The notes beneath the pieces were generated by a model. It ran no database searches, was not told the DNA's origin, and was given only the letters and a program-made list of their open reading frames with translations. From Streptosporangium sandarakinum (lineage in GTDB: Bacteria > Actinomycetota > Actinomycetes > Streptosporangiales > Streptosporangiaceae): a stretch of DNA of 64,000 nucleotides. The stretch is taken from the NCBI RefSeq assembly GCF_013409935.1, contig NZ_JACCCO010000001.1, positions 2,108,001 through 2,172,000 of the forward strand. The letters are read 5' to 3'. Below, one piece after another: positions 1 through 7,436 of this stretch. Numbering within the stretch: position 1 is the first letter of the stretch; each line of letters starts with the position of its first letter. Made by a program: the position numbers and the translations under genes.

Positions 1-659
1 CCGAAGATCCACCACTGGGCGGCGTAGGCGAGGTTGCGCCAGGTGAGCCCGCCCGGTTCGGTCGGCGGGGGCACGTTCACCGGCTTGGCCGCGACGGCCG
101 GGGCGGGCGACTGGGCGGCGGCGACCACGAACCCGTCGCGCAGGCCGGTGCCCGGCCACAGGTTGATCAGCTCGGGCGACGACACGGTCAGCACCTGCCC
201 CGCAGGAAGCGCCCGCGCCCTGCGCGGCACGCTGTCGGTGGGCTCCGAGGGCTGCAGCCTCCCGGTCACGGTCACCGTCCCCTCCGGCACCGCGGCGACG
301 GCCGGGTCGTCGGCCCGGGGCACCCACCCGCGCACGACGGGGATCACGGTGCCGTCCCCGAGGTCGAGCGGGGCGAGCAGCCACAGGCCGCCGTCGCGCT
401 CGGCCACCAGGAGCTGCCTGGACCGCTCGAACGTCCCCTGCGCCGTCACCCGGCGGCTGACCGCGTCGCTCGTCAGGTGGCTTCCCTGCCGGGCGAGGGT
501 CTGCACGGCCACCGGGGCGGGGTCACGCGCCGCGCGGGGCTTCCCGGAGTCCTCGAAGACGCCGAGCTGCCACCGGCCGAGCAGCGCGCACGCGATGAGG
601 GCCCCGACCGCGAGCAGGTGGAGCACCAGCGCGCGGGGCGAGAACAGGATGCGGAGCAT
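1..659 (-). CDS. SURF1 family cytochrome oxidase assembly protein (3' end cut by window edge)
   Basis: The minus-strand frame opens at ATG 659 (MLRILFSPRALVLHLLAVGA) and stays open to the window edge, giving about 219 residues without a stop. It has a first transmembrane segment at about residues 8-28 ending in ALLGRWQL, a periplasmic-type domain with VIPVVRGWVP, and near the edge the LTWRNLAYAAQWWIFG region. There the second SURF1 transmembrane helix begins. SURF1 proteins assist heme A insertion and assembly of the aa3-type cytochrome c oxidase in the cytoplasmic membrane. No strong ribosome site precedes the ATG. The last few dozen residues lie outside the window. Family assignment is from recognisable motifs only. 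Confidence 0.85.
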   Translation of the reverse strand, partial: MLRILFSPRALVLHLLAVGALIACALLGRWQLGVFEDSGKPRAARDPAPVAVQTLARQGSHLTSDAVSRRVTAQGTFERSRQLLVAERDGGLWLLAPLDLGDGTVIPVVRGWVPRADDPAVAAVPEGTVTVTGRLQPSEPTDSVPRRARALPAGQVLTVSSPELINLWPGTGLRDGFVVAAAQSPAPAVAAKPVNVPPPTEPGGLTWRNLAYAAQWWIF

Positions 660-892
660 GACACCACGCTATCCGCCCGGATCGGCGGTCCCGTCCCCAG
701 CGTCGCGACTCACCGGTGTCCCAGGCCACCCGGGTCCCCCGGGTCACTCCGGGAACCCCGGGCGCCGGCCACGCCGGGCACCGCCGGGAACACCGAAGCG
801 ACATCGGAGAAGCATTGGGGAAGCGTCCGTGCTCTTCGCGAAAATGGCATGAGCGGTGGTGGAAGAACCCGCGATATCGCTAAAGTCATCCC

Positions 893-1060
893 ATGTCTGA
901 TCCGCAGATTGACCCGGCCGGCAACACCCAGCAGTTCCGCGCGTTCGCCCAAGGGGCGGAGCCGGAGGCGGCCCCCCAGAAGAAGTCGCCGGCCGTGCCG
1001 ATCGCGATAGCGGTCGCGGTGCTGGTCATCATCGCCGTGGTCGCCTACCTCATGCTCTGA
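893..1060 (+). CDS. Small single-pass membrane protein, 55 aa
   Basis: This ORF starts at ATG 893 and ends at TGA 1058-1060. The first 35 residues are polar (MSDPQIDPAGNTQQFRAF, then QKKSPAV), followed by one hydrophobic helix (PIAIAVAVLVIIAVVAYLML) that runs to the C-terminus, so it should be a tail-anchored or single-pass protein. It is divergent from SURF1, with 233 bases between them, and is followed at once by a hairpin terminator, which supports it being a real transcription unit. I do not recognise a named family. A role near the respiratory chain is only suggested by its neighbour. Confidence 0.65.
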   Translation: MSDPQIDPAGNTQQFRAFAQGAEPEAAPQKKSPAVPIAIAVAVLVIIAVVAYLML

Positions 1061-1071
1061 AGACACCCTGT

Positions 1072-1093
1072 TCGCGGGCCGGGCGGCCCGCGA
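1072..1093 (+). terminator. Hairpin downstream of the 55-aa membrane protein gene
   Basis: A perfect 9-bp stem (TCGCGGGCC paired with GGCCCGCGA) with a GGGC loop starts 11 bases after the stop codon. There is no T-run, as is usual for GC-rich actinobacterial hairpins. Confidence 0.6.
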
Positions 1094-1122
1094 CTCGGAC
1101 GAGACACGCTAACGAAGCAGCG

Positions 1123-1149
1123 GCGCCGGTGGGGTTCCCCGGCGCTTTT
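1123..1149 (+). terminator. Second hairpin with T-tract
   Basis: GCGCC and GGCGC arms with an inner GGGG/CCCC pairing are followed by TTTT. It looks like a canonical intrinsic terminator on the plus strand. It lies between the small gene and the insertion sequence and would also shield the IS from read-through. Confidence 0.5.
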
Positions 1150-1184
1150 CCGTGGCCTGTGGGCGTGCTTTGATAAGCGCGCTC

Positions 1185-2554
1185 TCAGGCAGCTTCCGGC
1201 TTGCGCCGGAGCGTTCCCCGTTTCCGGGGTTCCCGTTTCGCCGGTGCGCGCCCGGCGCGGACGCCGGGTCTTACCGCTCCTCCACGGGCGTTTAGCGTCT
1301 CCCCGCGACTCTGGGCGACGTCGGCCGCGAGCGCGGCCAGGTTGAGCGCGGCGTTGTGGTCGCGGTCGGCGACCAGGCCACACTCGGTGCATGCGTAGGT
1401 GCGTTCGGACAGGGCGAGCTTGGCTTTCACCGCGCCGCAACCCGAACAAGTCTTGCTGGAGGGAAACCACCGGTCGGCGACGATGAGCCTGCCGCCACTC
1501 CAGGTGGTCTTGTAGGTGAGCTGGCGCCGCGCTTCGGCCATGCCGACATCGGCGACCGCCCGGGCCAGACGCCGGTTGGCGAGCATCCCGGACACCGGTT
1601 GGCGAGCATCCCGGACACGTTGAGGTCTTCGACCACGACCGTGCCCCAGGTGGCCGCCAAGCGGCTGGTGAGCTTGTGCAGGCCGTCGCGCCGCTGGTTG
1701 GCCACGCGGGCGTGCGCCTTGCCCAGGGCGGCTCTGGTCTTGGCCCAGCGGGCCGACGGCTGACGCCTGGCGCCGTCGGGGGAGCGCGGCCCGATACGGC
1801 GGTCGAGTTGCTTGTTCAACCGGCGCAGCCGCCTGAGCGCCGCCCGGTGGTGTTTGGGGCTGGCGATGACCTCGCCGGTGGACAGCACCGCGAGGTCCTT
1901 GACACCGAGATCCACCCCGACCACGGCATCCGGTCTGGCCGGGACGCGGTCGGCATGGTCGATCTCGCAGGTGAACGCGACGAACCAGCGGCCCCCTTCA
2001 AAGCGGACGGTGGCCGACAGGATTCGGCCGGTGCCGCGCTGCAGGTGCCGGGCCAGTTTCCGCGTCGACTCGGCGGTGCGGATCGTTCCCAGCCGGGGCA
2101 GCGTCACGTGATGGCGGTCGGCCTCGACGCGGATGGCGCCGGTGGTGAACCGGCACGACGATGCGGCGCGGTGTTTGGACCTGAACCGGGGAAAGCCCAT
2201 CGCGCGGCCTTTGCGGGTGCCTTTGCGCGAGGAGTTCCAGTTCTTCAGCGCCCGCGCGAGGTTGTCCAGGCCGCTGTTGTAGGCCTCCTTGGAGTTGTCG
2301 GCCCACCACGGCGCGAGGCGGTCCTTGGCGGCGTTCCACGCCCGGCGCAGGCTGTACAGCGACCACGGCGCCTGAGTCAGGTGCTCCCCGGGAACGCCGT
2401 AGGACTCCTCGGCCTCGCGCTGCGACAGGGCGGCCTTGACCAGCGCCAGACCCCAGTTGAACGCGAACCGGGCCGCGCCGCAGTGCGAGGCGAGCGCGGC
2501 GGCCTGCCCGGGAGTGGGGTCGAGGGCGTAGCGATACGCCTGCGTCACCTTCAC
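1185..2554 (-). pseudogene. tnpB: tnpB (RNA-guided nuclease ancestor), frameshifted by a 23-bp duplication
   Basis: Translation starts at GTG 2554 (MKVTQAYRYALDPTPGQAAA) with the helix-turn-helix-like N-terminus of OrfB/TnpB. The RuvC-I motif follows (VVGVDLGVKDLAVLS, catalytic Asp), then RuvC-II (VVVEDLNVSGMLANR, catalytic Glu). Directly after this a 23-bp tandem duplication shifts the frame and the original ORF ends at 1427. The correct continuation is in another minus-strand frame down to 1185: the CSGCG and CTECG zinc ribbon and the RuvC-III DRDHNAALN motif. The intact product would be about 450 residues. As it stands, the protein lacks the zinc ribbon and third catalytic acid and should be nuclease-dead. 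Confidence 0.88.
1572..1617. repeat. Perfect 23-bp tandem duplication inside tnpB
   Basis: Bases 1572-1594 and 1595-1617 are identical (unit begins CCGGTTGGCGAG and ends CCCGGACA). Because 23 is not a multiple of three, removing one copy restores the tnpB reading frame. Confidence 0.97.
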
Positions 2555-3132
2555 CGGGCGGCCTCGTCTTCAGTGGCGGCGGCCACCGCGCGGCGGGCCC
2601 GGTTCGCCGCCGCGCGGCGGCCGTACAAGCGGGTGCACAGCGAGGTGAGGATCTCCGTGACGTCCCACACCAGGTCGTCGTCGACCCCGGCAGGGTCAGC
2701 GACCAGCAGGCGGCGGCCTTGGGCCGACAACGCGGCCTCGACGTATTCGGCGCCGAACCGGGCGAAGCGGTCGCGGTGCTCCACCACGACCGTGGCCACC
2801 CCGGGGTCGGCCAGCAGCGCGAGGAACTTCTTGCGGCGTCCGTTGAGAGCGGAGCCGACCTCGGTCACGACGCGGTCCACGCTCATGCCGCGCCCGGTCG
2901 CCCACGCCGTCACCCGCGCGACCTGGCCATCCAGGTCGGTTTTCTGGTCGGCGGAAGAGACGCAGGCGTACACCACCGTGATTCCGTCGCCCGGAGCGGC
3001 GGGATCGATGTCTCCGACCAGGATCAGCCGTCCGACCTTGCGAGCCGGTACGGGCAAAGTGCCCTCCCGATACCAGCGGTAAGCGGTGATCGGGTGGACG
3101 CCTTGCGCCTTCGCCCACTCTTTCAAGTTCAC
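2551..3132 (-). CDS. tnpA: IS607-type serine recombinase TnpA with altered active site
   Basis: This is a 193-residue protein. An N-terminal MerR-like helix-turn-helix (MNLKEWAKAQGVHPITAYRW) is followed by a serine-recombinase catalytic domain from about residue 52 (VVYACVSSADQKTDLDGQ) with the usual EHRDRFARFG motif. The family motif is Y-A-R-V-S; here the Arg is Cys (codon TGC, one transition from CGC). That Arg is an active-site residue in serine recombinases, so activity is doubtful. The gene overlaps the tnpB GTG start by four bases. In IS607 it catalyses excision and integration of the element. Confidence 0.85.
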   Translation of the reverse strand: MNLKEWAKAQGVHPITAYRWYREGTLPVPARKVGRLILVGDIDPAAPGDGITVVYACVSSADQKTDLDGQVARVTAWATGRGMSVDRVVTEVGSALNGRRKKFLALLADPGVATVVVEHRDRFARFGAEYVEAALSAQGRRLLVADPAGVDDDLVWDVTEILTSLCTRLYGRRAAANRARRAVAAATEDEAAR

Positions 3133-3275
3133 TCATGCATAGTAAAAAATACTCAAGTACGAACAGCTACTAACCCTGTCCGCGAGCGGTCGCGCCGATA
3201 CGCGCCGCCCGCCGTACCGGTGCCCGGGACGGAGGCGGTCCGGCCGTGGAAGCGGCGGCGCCGCGCGGAACCACC

Positions 3276-3319
3276 CCTGTCCCGTGGGTCCCCGTCGCGG
3301 CGGGGACCCACGGGACAGG
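3276..3319 (-). terminator. Long perfect hairpin downstream of ggt
   Basis: A perfect 18-bp stem (CCTGTCCCGTGGGTCCCC with its complement) and an 8-base loop lie 14 bases past the ggt stop. It separates ggt from the insertion sequence. Confidence 0.85.
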
Positions 3320-3333
3320 ACTCGAACGACCCG

Positions 3334-5127
3334 CTAGCGGCGCTCGCGCAGCACCAGGGCGCTGCCGCCGCCTCGCCGTACGGGCTCGGCGACCGCCTGG
3401 AGCCTGCCGTCACGCAGGAACTCCACGGCCGTGGCCGCGCCGATCTCGGGGGTCGGCGCGAAAACGTGCCCCCTGGCCGTCAGCTCGGCACCGTGGCGCT
3501 CGATGAACGCGGGCTCGGCCTGGGTCTGGGCGGTGTTGCGCTGGCTGGCGCGCGGCGCGGCCAGCGCCTCCGGCATCGTCATGCCGAGTTCCCAGCGGTT
3601 GACGAGGATCTGCAGGACGGTGGTGATGATCGTCGCGCCGCCCGGTGAGCCCACGGCGAGCAGCGGCCTGCCGTTCTTCAGGACGATGGTCGGCGCCATC
3701 GACGAGCGCGGGCGCTTGCCGGGGCCGGGGAGGTTGGGGTCGCCGGCCGCGGGGCCGAAGGTGAAGTCGGTCAGCTCGTTGTTGAGCAGGAAGCCCCGGC
3801 CCGGGACGACGATGCCGTTGCCCCCGGTGGACTCGATGGTGATGTTGTAGGCGACCACGCCGCCCCACCTGTCGGTGATGACCATGTGGGTCGTCTCCGG
3901 CCCCTGCGGAGCCTCCTCGGCGGCCTCGCCGGCCGGGGCGGCGGGACGGCACGGCTCGTAGGAGCCGTCGGGGCTGCCGGCGGGGGCCGGGTTGCCCATC
4001 GCCCGGTCGCCGACCAGGCAGGCGCGCTCCTTTGCGAAACCGTCCGACAGCAGCTGCTCCAGCGGCACGCCCGGGACGTCGCCGACGTACTTGTTGCGGT
4101 CGGCGAAGGCGAGCCGGGACGTCTCCAGGTACTCGTGCAGGCCCACGCCCGGCAGGGCCTCCAGGATGTTGAGCGCCTCGCCCACCGTCGAGCCGCCCGA
4201 GGACGGCGGCGCCATGCCGTACACGTCCATGCCGCGGTAGGTGACCTTCGTGGGCGGCCGTTCGAGCGCCCGGTAGGCCGCCAGGTCGGACGGCTCCATC
4301 AGGCCGGGCCGCACGTTCCGGGTGGACCCGGGGGTGACCGGGGGTTTCTTCACGGTGGCCACGATCTCCGCGCCGAGCCGCCCGCGGTACAGCCAGTCGC
4401 CGCCCTCCCTGCCGAGGGTGCGGTAGGTGGCGGCCAGCTCGGGGTTGCGGAAGGTGGTGCCGACCCGCGGCGGCGCGCCGCCCGGGAGGTACAGCCGGGC
4501 GGTGGAGGTGAAGTCCGCGAAGCGGGCGGCGTTGGCGGCGACCTGGTCGTGGAAGGTCTGGTCGACGGTGAAGCCCCGGGAGGCGACCTCGATCGCGGGC
4601 TGGAGCGCCTGCCGGAACGAGAGGGTGCCGAAGCGGCGCAGGGCCAGCTCCCACTGGGCCACGCTGCCCGGCACCCCGGCCGACAGCCCGCTGGTGACGG
4701 CCTCGTCGAACGGGATGCCCTCCAGGGAGGAGGCGGTCATCGCCTTCGGCGCGGTCTCCCGGCCGTCGATCGTGTGGACCTTCCCGTTCCGGGCGTCGTA
4801 GTAGACGATGAACCCGCCCCCGGCCAGGCCCGCCGAGAACGGCTCGGTCACCCCCAGCGTGGCGGCCGCCGCGACCGCCGCGTCCACGGCGTTGCCGCCG
4901 CGGCGCAGCACGTCCAGCGCGGCCTGGCTGGCGTCCAGGTCGACGGTCGCGACCGCTCCGCCGTATCCCTCCGCGACGGGTTTCTTCTCCACCCGGTGGC
5001 CGGACGCCGCCGGGTGGCCGGGTGACATCGGGTGGCCCGCCGGCGAGGCGAGCGCGGGCTGGGTGAAAAGAACGGATCCCCCGGCCAGCACCACGGCGAG
5101 GGGCAGGGCGAGACGGCGATCGATCAT
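3334..5127 (-). CDS. ggt: Gamma-glutamyltransferase, secreted
   Basis: This 597-residue enzyme matches the usual length of the family. It has a signal peptide (MIDRRLALPLAVVLAGG... ending ALASPAG) and then the large-subunit domain (VATVDLDASQAALDVLRRGG, GGGFIVYYD). The autoprocessing site lies in GPETTHMVITD, where Thr412 should become the N-terminal nucleophile of the small subunit. The substrate-binding pair RPRSSMAPT (Ser475-Ser476) and the SPGGATI motif follow. The enzyme hydrolyses or transfers the gamma-glutamyl group of glutathione and related compounds outside the cell. It is a single gene with its own strong terminator. The start was taken at ATG 5127, which places the signal peptide correctly. 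Confidence 0.93.
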   Translation of the reverse strand: MIDRRLALPLAVVLAGGSVLFTQPALASPAGHPMSPGHPAASGHRVEKKPVAEGYGGAVATVDLDASQAALDVLRRGGNAVDAAVAAAATLGVTEPFSAGLAGGGFIVYYDARNGKVHTIDGRETAPKAMTASSLEGIPFDEAVTSGLSAGVPGSVAQWELALRRFGTLSFRQALQPAIEVASRGFTVDQTFHDQVAANAARFADFTSTARLYLPGGAPPRVGTTFRNPELAATYRTLGREGGDWLYRGRLGAEIVATVKKPPVTPGSTRNVRPGLMEPSDLAAYRALERPPTKVTYRGMDVYGMAPPSSGGSTVGEALNILEALPGVGLHEYLETSRLAFADRNKYVGDVPGVPLEQLLSDGFAKERACLVGDRAMGNPAPAGSPDGSYEPCRPAAPAGEAAEEAPQGPETTHMVITDRWGGVVAYNITIESTGGNGIVVPGRGFLLNNELTDFTFGPAAGDPNLPGPGKRPRSSMAPTIVLKNGRPLLAVGSPGGATIITTVLQILVNRWELGMTMPEALAAPRASQRNTAQTQAEPAFIERHGAELTARGHVFAPTPEIGAATAVEFLRDGRLQAVAEPVRRGGGSALVLRERR

Positions 5128-5293
5128 CTTTGTCCTCCCACAGTCAGCTCGACCCAGCCTTTCGCGGTTCGCTCGTTCTGTCAGCCCTTCGCATGAGCTC
5201 GGTCGAATTCCCGCCCGCCGCCGGTCGAACCCGGGCGGCCTTCGTCGATTCCCCGTCCGCCGCCGGCCGGGTTCTCCCCGCCCGGCCGCCCGG

Positions 5294-5338
5294 AGCCCGG
5301 CCTCCCGCAGCCCGGCCTCCCGGAACTCGGCATCCCGG
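5294..5338. repeat. Three 15-bp degenerate direct repeats in the ggt/histidine-kinase spacer
   Basis: AGCCCGGCCTCCCGC, AGCCCGGCCTCCCGG and AACTCGGCATCCCGG lie head to tail. They sit in the 296-base divergent spacer (5128-5423) between ggt and the sensor kinase gene. I see no other clear feature in that spacer. Confidence 0.7.
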
Positions 5339-5423
5339 GGGCCGGCGGCTACCGCGGACGGCGTAGCCGGCCCTGCCCCGCCGGGCGGACGAACCGGACG
5401 GCGGGCGGGCGTAAAGTTCGGGC

Positions 5424-6569
5424 GTGCGCGCCGGAACCCGATGGATAGACCCGCTGCTCCCCCTGCTCATGGCGGCCCTCCAGGTCCTGACGACCCAGGG
5501 CGCGCAGTGGAACCAGCCCGACCGCCTTCCGGTCGACCTCCTCGGCAACGCGCTGCTGATCGCCGGGCCGGCGGCCCTGGCCGTACGGCGCCGCCACCCG
5601 GCCTTCGCGCTGGCCGTCAACATCGTCGCCACCTGGGTCTTCATCCTCCGCGGCCACGCCTACGGGCCCATCTTCTTCAGCCCGGCCATAGCCCTGTACA
5701 TCGCCGTCACCCTGGGCCACCGGCGCGCCGCCTGGATCTCCTCGACGGTGACCTACGTGTTCTTCGTCGTCTACACCACCTGGCTGGCCCCCGTCCCCAG
5801 CCCGGGCCTGTGGCACGTCCTGGCCATCGCCGCCGCCATGGGGACGGTCCTCGCGACGGGCGAGTTCGTCCGCGCCCGGCGGGAGCGGCTCGCCGAGCAG
5901 CGGCGGGTGGCGCGGGAGGAGGCCCGGCGGCAGGCCAGCGAGGAGCGGCTGACCATGGCCCAGGAGCTGCACGACGTGCTCGCGCACAACATCTCCCTCA
6001 TCCACGTGCAGGCGTCCACCGCGCTGCACCTCATCGACGACCACCCCGAGCAGGCCCGCACCGCGCTCACCACGATCAAACACGCCTCCAAGGACGTGCT
6101 GACCGAGATGCGCTCGGTCCTCGGCGTGCTGCGCGACGGCGCCCCCCGCTCCCCCACCGCCGGGCTGGACCGGCTGGAGGAGCTGGCCGGGCGCAGCGGC
6201 CTGCCGGTCGTCACCGAGGTCACCGGCGCGGTGAGGGACCTGCCGCCGGGCGTCGACCGGGCCGGCTACCGCATCGTCCAGGAGGCCCTCACCAACGTCA
6301 CCCGGCACGCCCCCGGCGCCTCCGTCGCCGTCCGCCTGGAGTACGGCCCGCGGGAGCTGGTGGTGCTGGTGACCGACACCGGCGGTGACGCCCCCGCGGA
6401 CGGGCCGGGCAGCGGCCTGGGCGGCGGCAACGGCATTCCCGGCATGCGGGAGCGGGCCGCGGCCCTCGGCGGCGCGCTGACCGCCGGGCCGTACGGACGG
6501 GGCTTCCGCGTCGAGGCGCGGCTGCCGATCCCCGAGGAGAGCACGCCGTCCCCCGGGGAGACCGCATGA
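5424..6569 (+). CDS. NarL-type sensor histidine kinase
   Basis: This 381-residue kinase starts at GTG 5424. The first 145 residues contain about five hydrophobic helices (for example LLGNALLIAGPAALAV and LALYIAVTLG) with no large extracellular loop, so it probably senses membrane or internal signals. A coiled coil (RRERLAEQRRVAREEARRQ) leads to a HisKA_3 dimerisation domain with MAQELHDVLAHNISL, the phosphoacceptor being His183. The HATPase domain has an N box (EALTNVTRHAP) and a G box (GGGNGIPGMRERA). It is followed by its response regulator gene with 16 bases between stop and start. The ligand is unknown. Confidence 0.92.
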   Translation: MRAGTRWIDPLLPLLMAALQVLTTQGAQWNQPDRLPVDLLGNALLIAGPAALAVRRRHPAFALAVNIVATWVFILRGHAYGPIFFSPAIALYIAVTLGHRRAAWISSTVTYVFFVVYTTWLAPVPSPGLWHVLAIAAAMGTVLATGEFVRARRERLAEQRRVAREEARRQASEERLTMAQELHDVLAHNISLIHVQASTALHLIDDHPEQARTALTTIKHASKDVLTEMRSVLGVLRDGAPRSPTAGLDRLEELAGRSGLPVVTEVTGAVRDLPPGVDRAGYRIVQEALTNVTRHAPGASVAVRLEYGPRELVVLVTDTGGDAPADGPGSGLGGGNGIPGMRERAAALGGALTAGPYGRGFRVEARLPIPEESTPSPGETA

Positions 6570-6590
6570 TCCACCAGGAGACCGCATGAT
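6557..6590 (+). repeat. 14-bp direct repeat duplicating a ribosome-site/start region
   Basis: GGAGACCGCATGAT occurs at 6557-6570 and 6577-6590. The second copy supplies the response regulator start (ATG 6586). The first supplies the kinase stop plus an extra ATG (6566) that opens a 7-codon reading frame ending on the ATGA of the real start. Confidence 0.9.
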
Positions 6591-7233
6591 AAAGATCGTC
6601 ATCGCCGACGACCAGGCGCTGGTCCGGGCCGGGTTCCGCGCCCTGCTCGACGCCCAGCCAGGGATGACCGTGGTGGCCGAGGCCGCCGACGGGGCGCAGG
6701 CCCTGCGGCTGGCCGCCGAGCACGACCCCGACGTGGTGCTGATGGACATCCGCATGCCGGGCATGGACGGCCTGACCGCCACCCGCCGGATGCCACCCGG
6801 CCCGAAGATCATCATCTTGACGACCTTCGAGCTGGACGAGTACGTCTTCGAGGCCCTGCGGGGCGGCGCCAGCGGCTTCCTGGTCAAGGACACCGAGCCG
6901 GCCGAGCTGATCCAGGCGGTCCGCGTCGTGGCCGCCGGCGACGCGCTGCTCTCCCCCGGCGTGACCCGCCGCCTGATCGCCGAGTACGCCAGCCGCGCCA
7001 AGCAGCCCCACCCGGCCCGCGAACTCACCCTGCTCACCGACCGTGAGCGCGAGGTGCTCGCCCTCGTCGGCACCGGCATGACCAACGACGAGATCGCGGC
7101 CAAGCTGTTCATGAGCCCCGCCACCGCCAAGACCCACGTCAGCCGGGCCATGGTCAAACTGCACGCTCGTGATCGCGCCCAGCTCGTCGTCATCGCCTAC
7201 GAGACCGGCCTGGTCAGGCCCGGCTGGACCTGA
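6586..7233 (+). CDS. NarL/FixJ-type response regulator
   Basis: This is a 215-residue protein. The receiver domain has the acidic pair (VIADDQALVRAGF), phosphoacceptor Asp54 in VLMDIRMPGMDG, and the conserved Lys in FLVKDTEP. The C-terminal LuxR-type helix-turn-helix reads LTDREREVLALVGTGMTNDEIAAKLFMS and is DNA-binding. It is the partner of the upstream kinase, with the start at ATG 6586 preceded by CAGGAG. Its target genes cannot be told from the window. Confidence 0.94.
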   Translation: MIKIVIADDQALVRAGFRALLDAQPGMTVVAEAADGAQALRLAAEHDPDVVLMDIRMPGMDGLTATRRMPPGPKIIILTTFELDEYVFEALRGGASGFLVKDTEPAELIQAVRVVAAGDALLSPGVTRRLIAEYASRAKQPHPARELTLLTDREREVLALVGTGMTNDEIAAKLFMSPATAKTHVSRAMVKLHARDRAQLVVIAYETGLVRPGWT

Positions 7234-7436
7234 CCAGGCCGAACCGCGTTCGACTACTCTCCGTGTTCGTCAGATGACCCGGAACGGGCGGCCCGGGAGG
7301 CGAAAGGCGCGACGGCGCACCGGCCGCCCCCGTGAAGGGAGGTCATCTTTCGGCCTGCCCGGGGAAAATTTCAATTACACTCCGTGCCCACTCGGTCACA
7401 TGGCAATCTGTCGGATGTCCTGACGAGGAGGGTGGC

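Larger units (their letters stand above)
1185..3132 (-). mobile_element. IS607-family insertion sequence, decayed
   Basis: The element carries a MerR-like/serine-recombinase tnpA followed, with a 4-base GTGA overlap, by a tnpB-type gene. That is the standard IS607 gene order. IS607 elements have no terminal inverted repeats and make no target duplication, so the exact ends cannot be read; the coordinates cover only the coding part. The left end must lie between the terminator at 1149 and 1185, or inside it. Both genes carry damage: a frameshift in tnpB and a catalytic-site substitution in tnpA. Confidence 0.8.

Noticed and set aside
34..852. Plus-strand open frames over the first 1 kb
   Set aside because: They are shadows of the SURF1 gene on the minus strand; composition is Arg/Ser/Pro-rich without domains.
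7332..7436. Upstream start for the Sel1-repeat protein
   Set aside because: ATG 7437 has a strong GAGGAGGG site; the upstream residues have no protein character.
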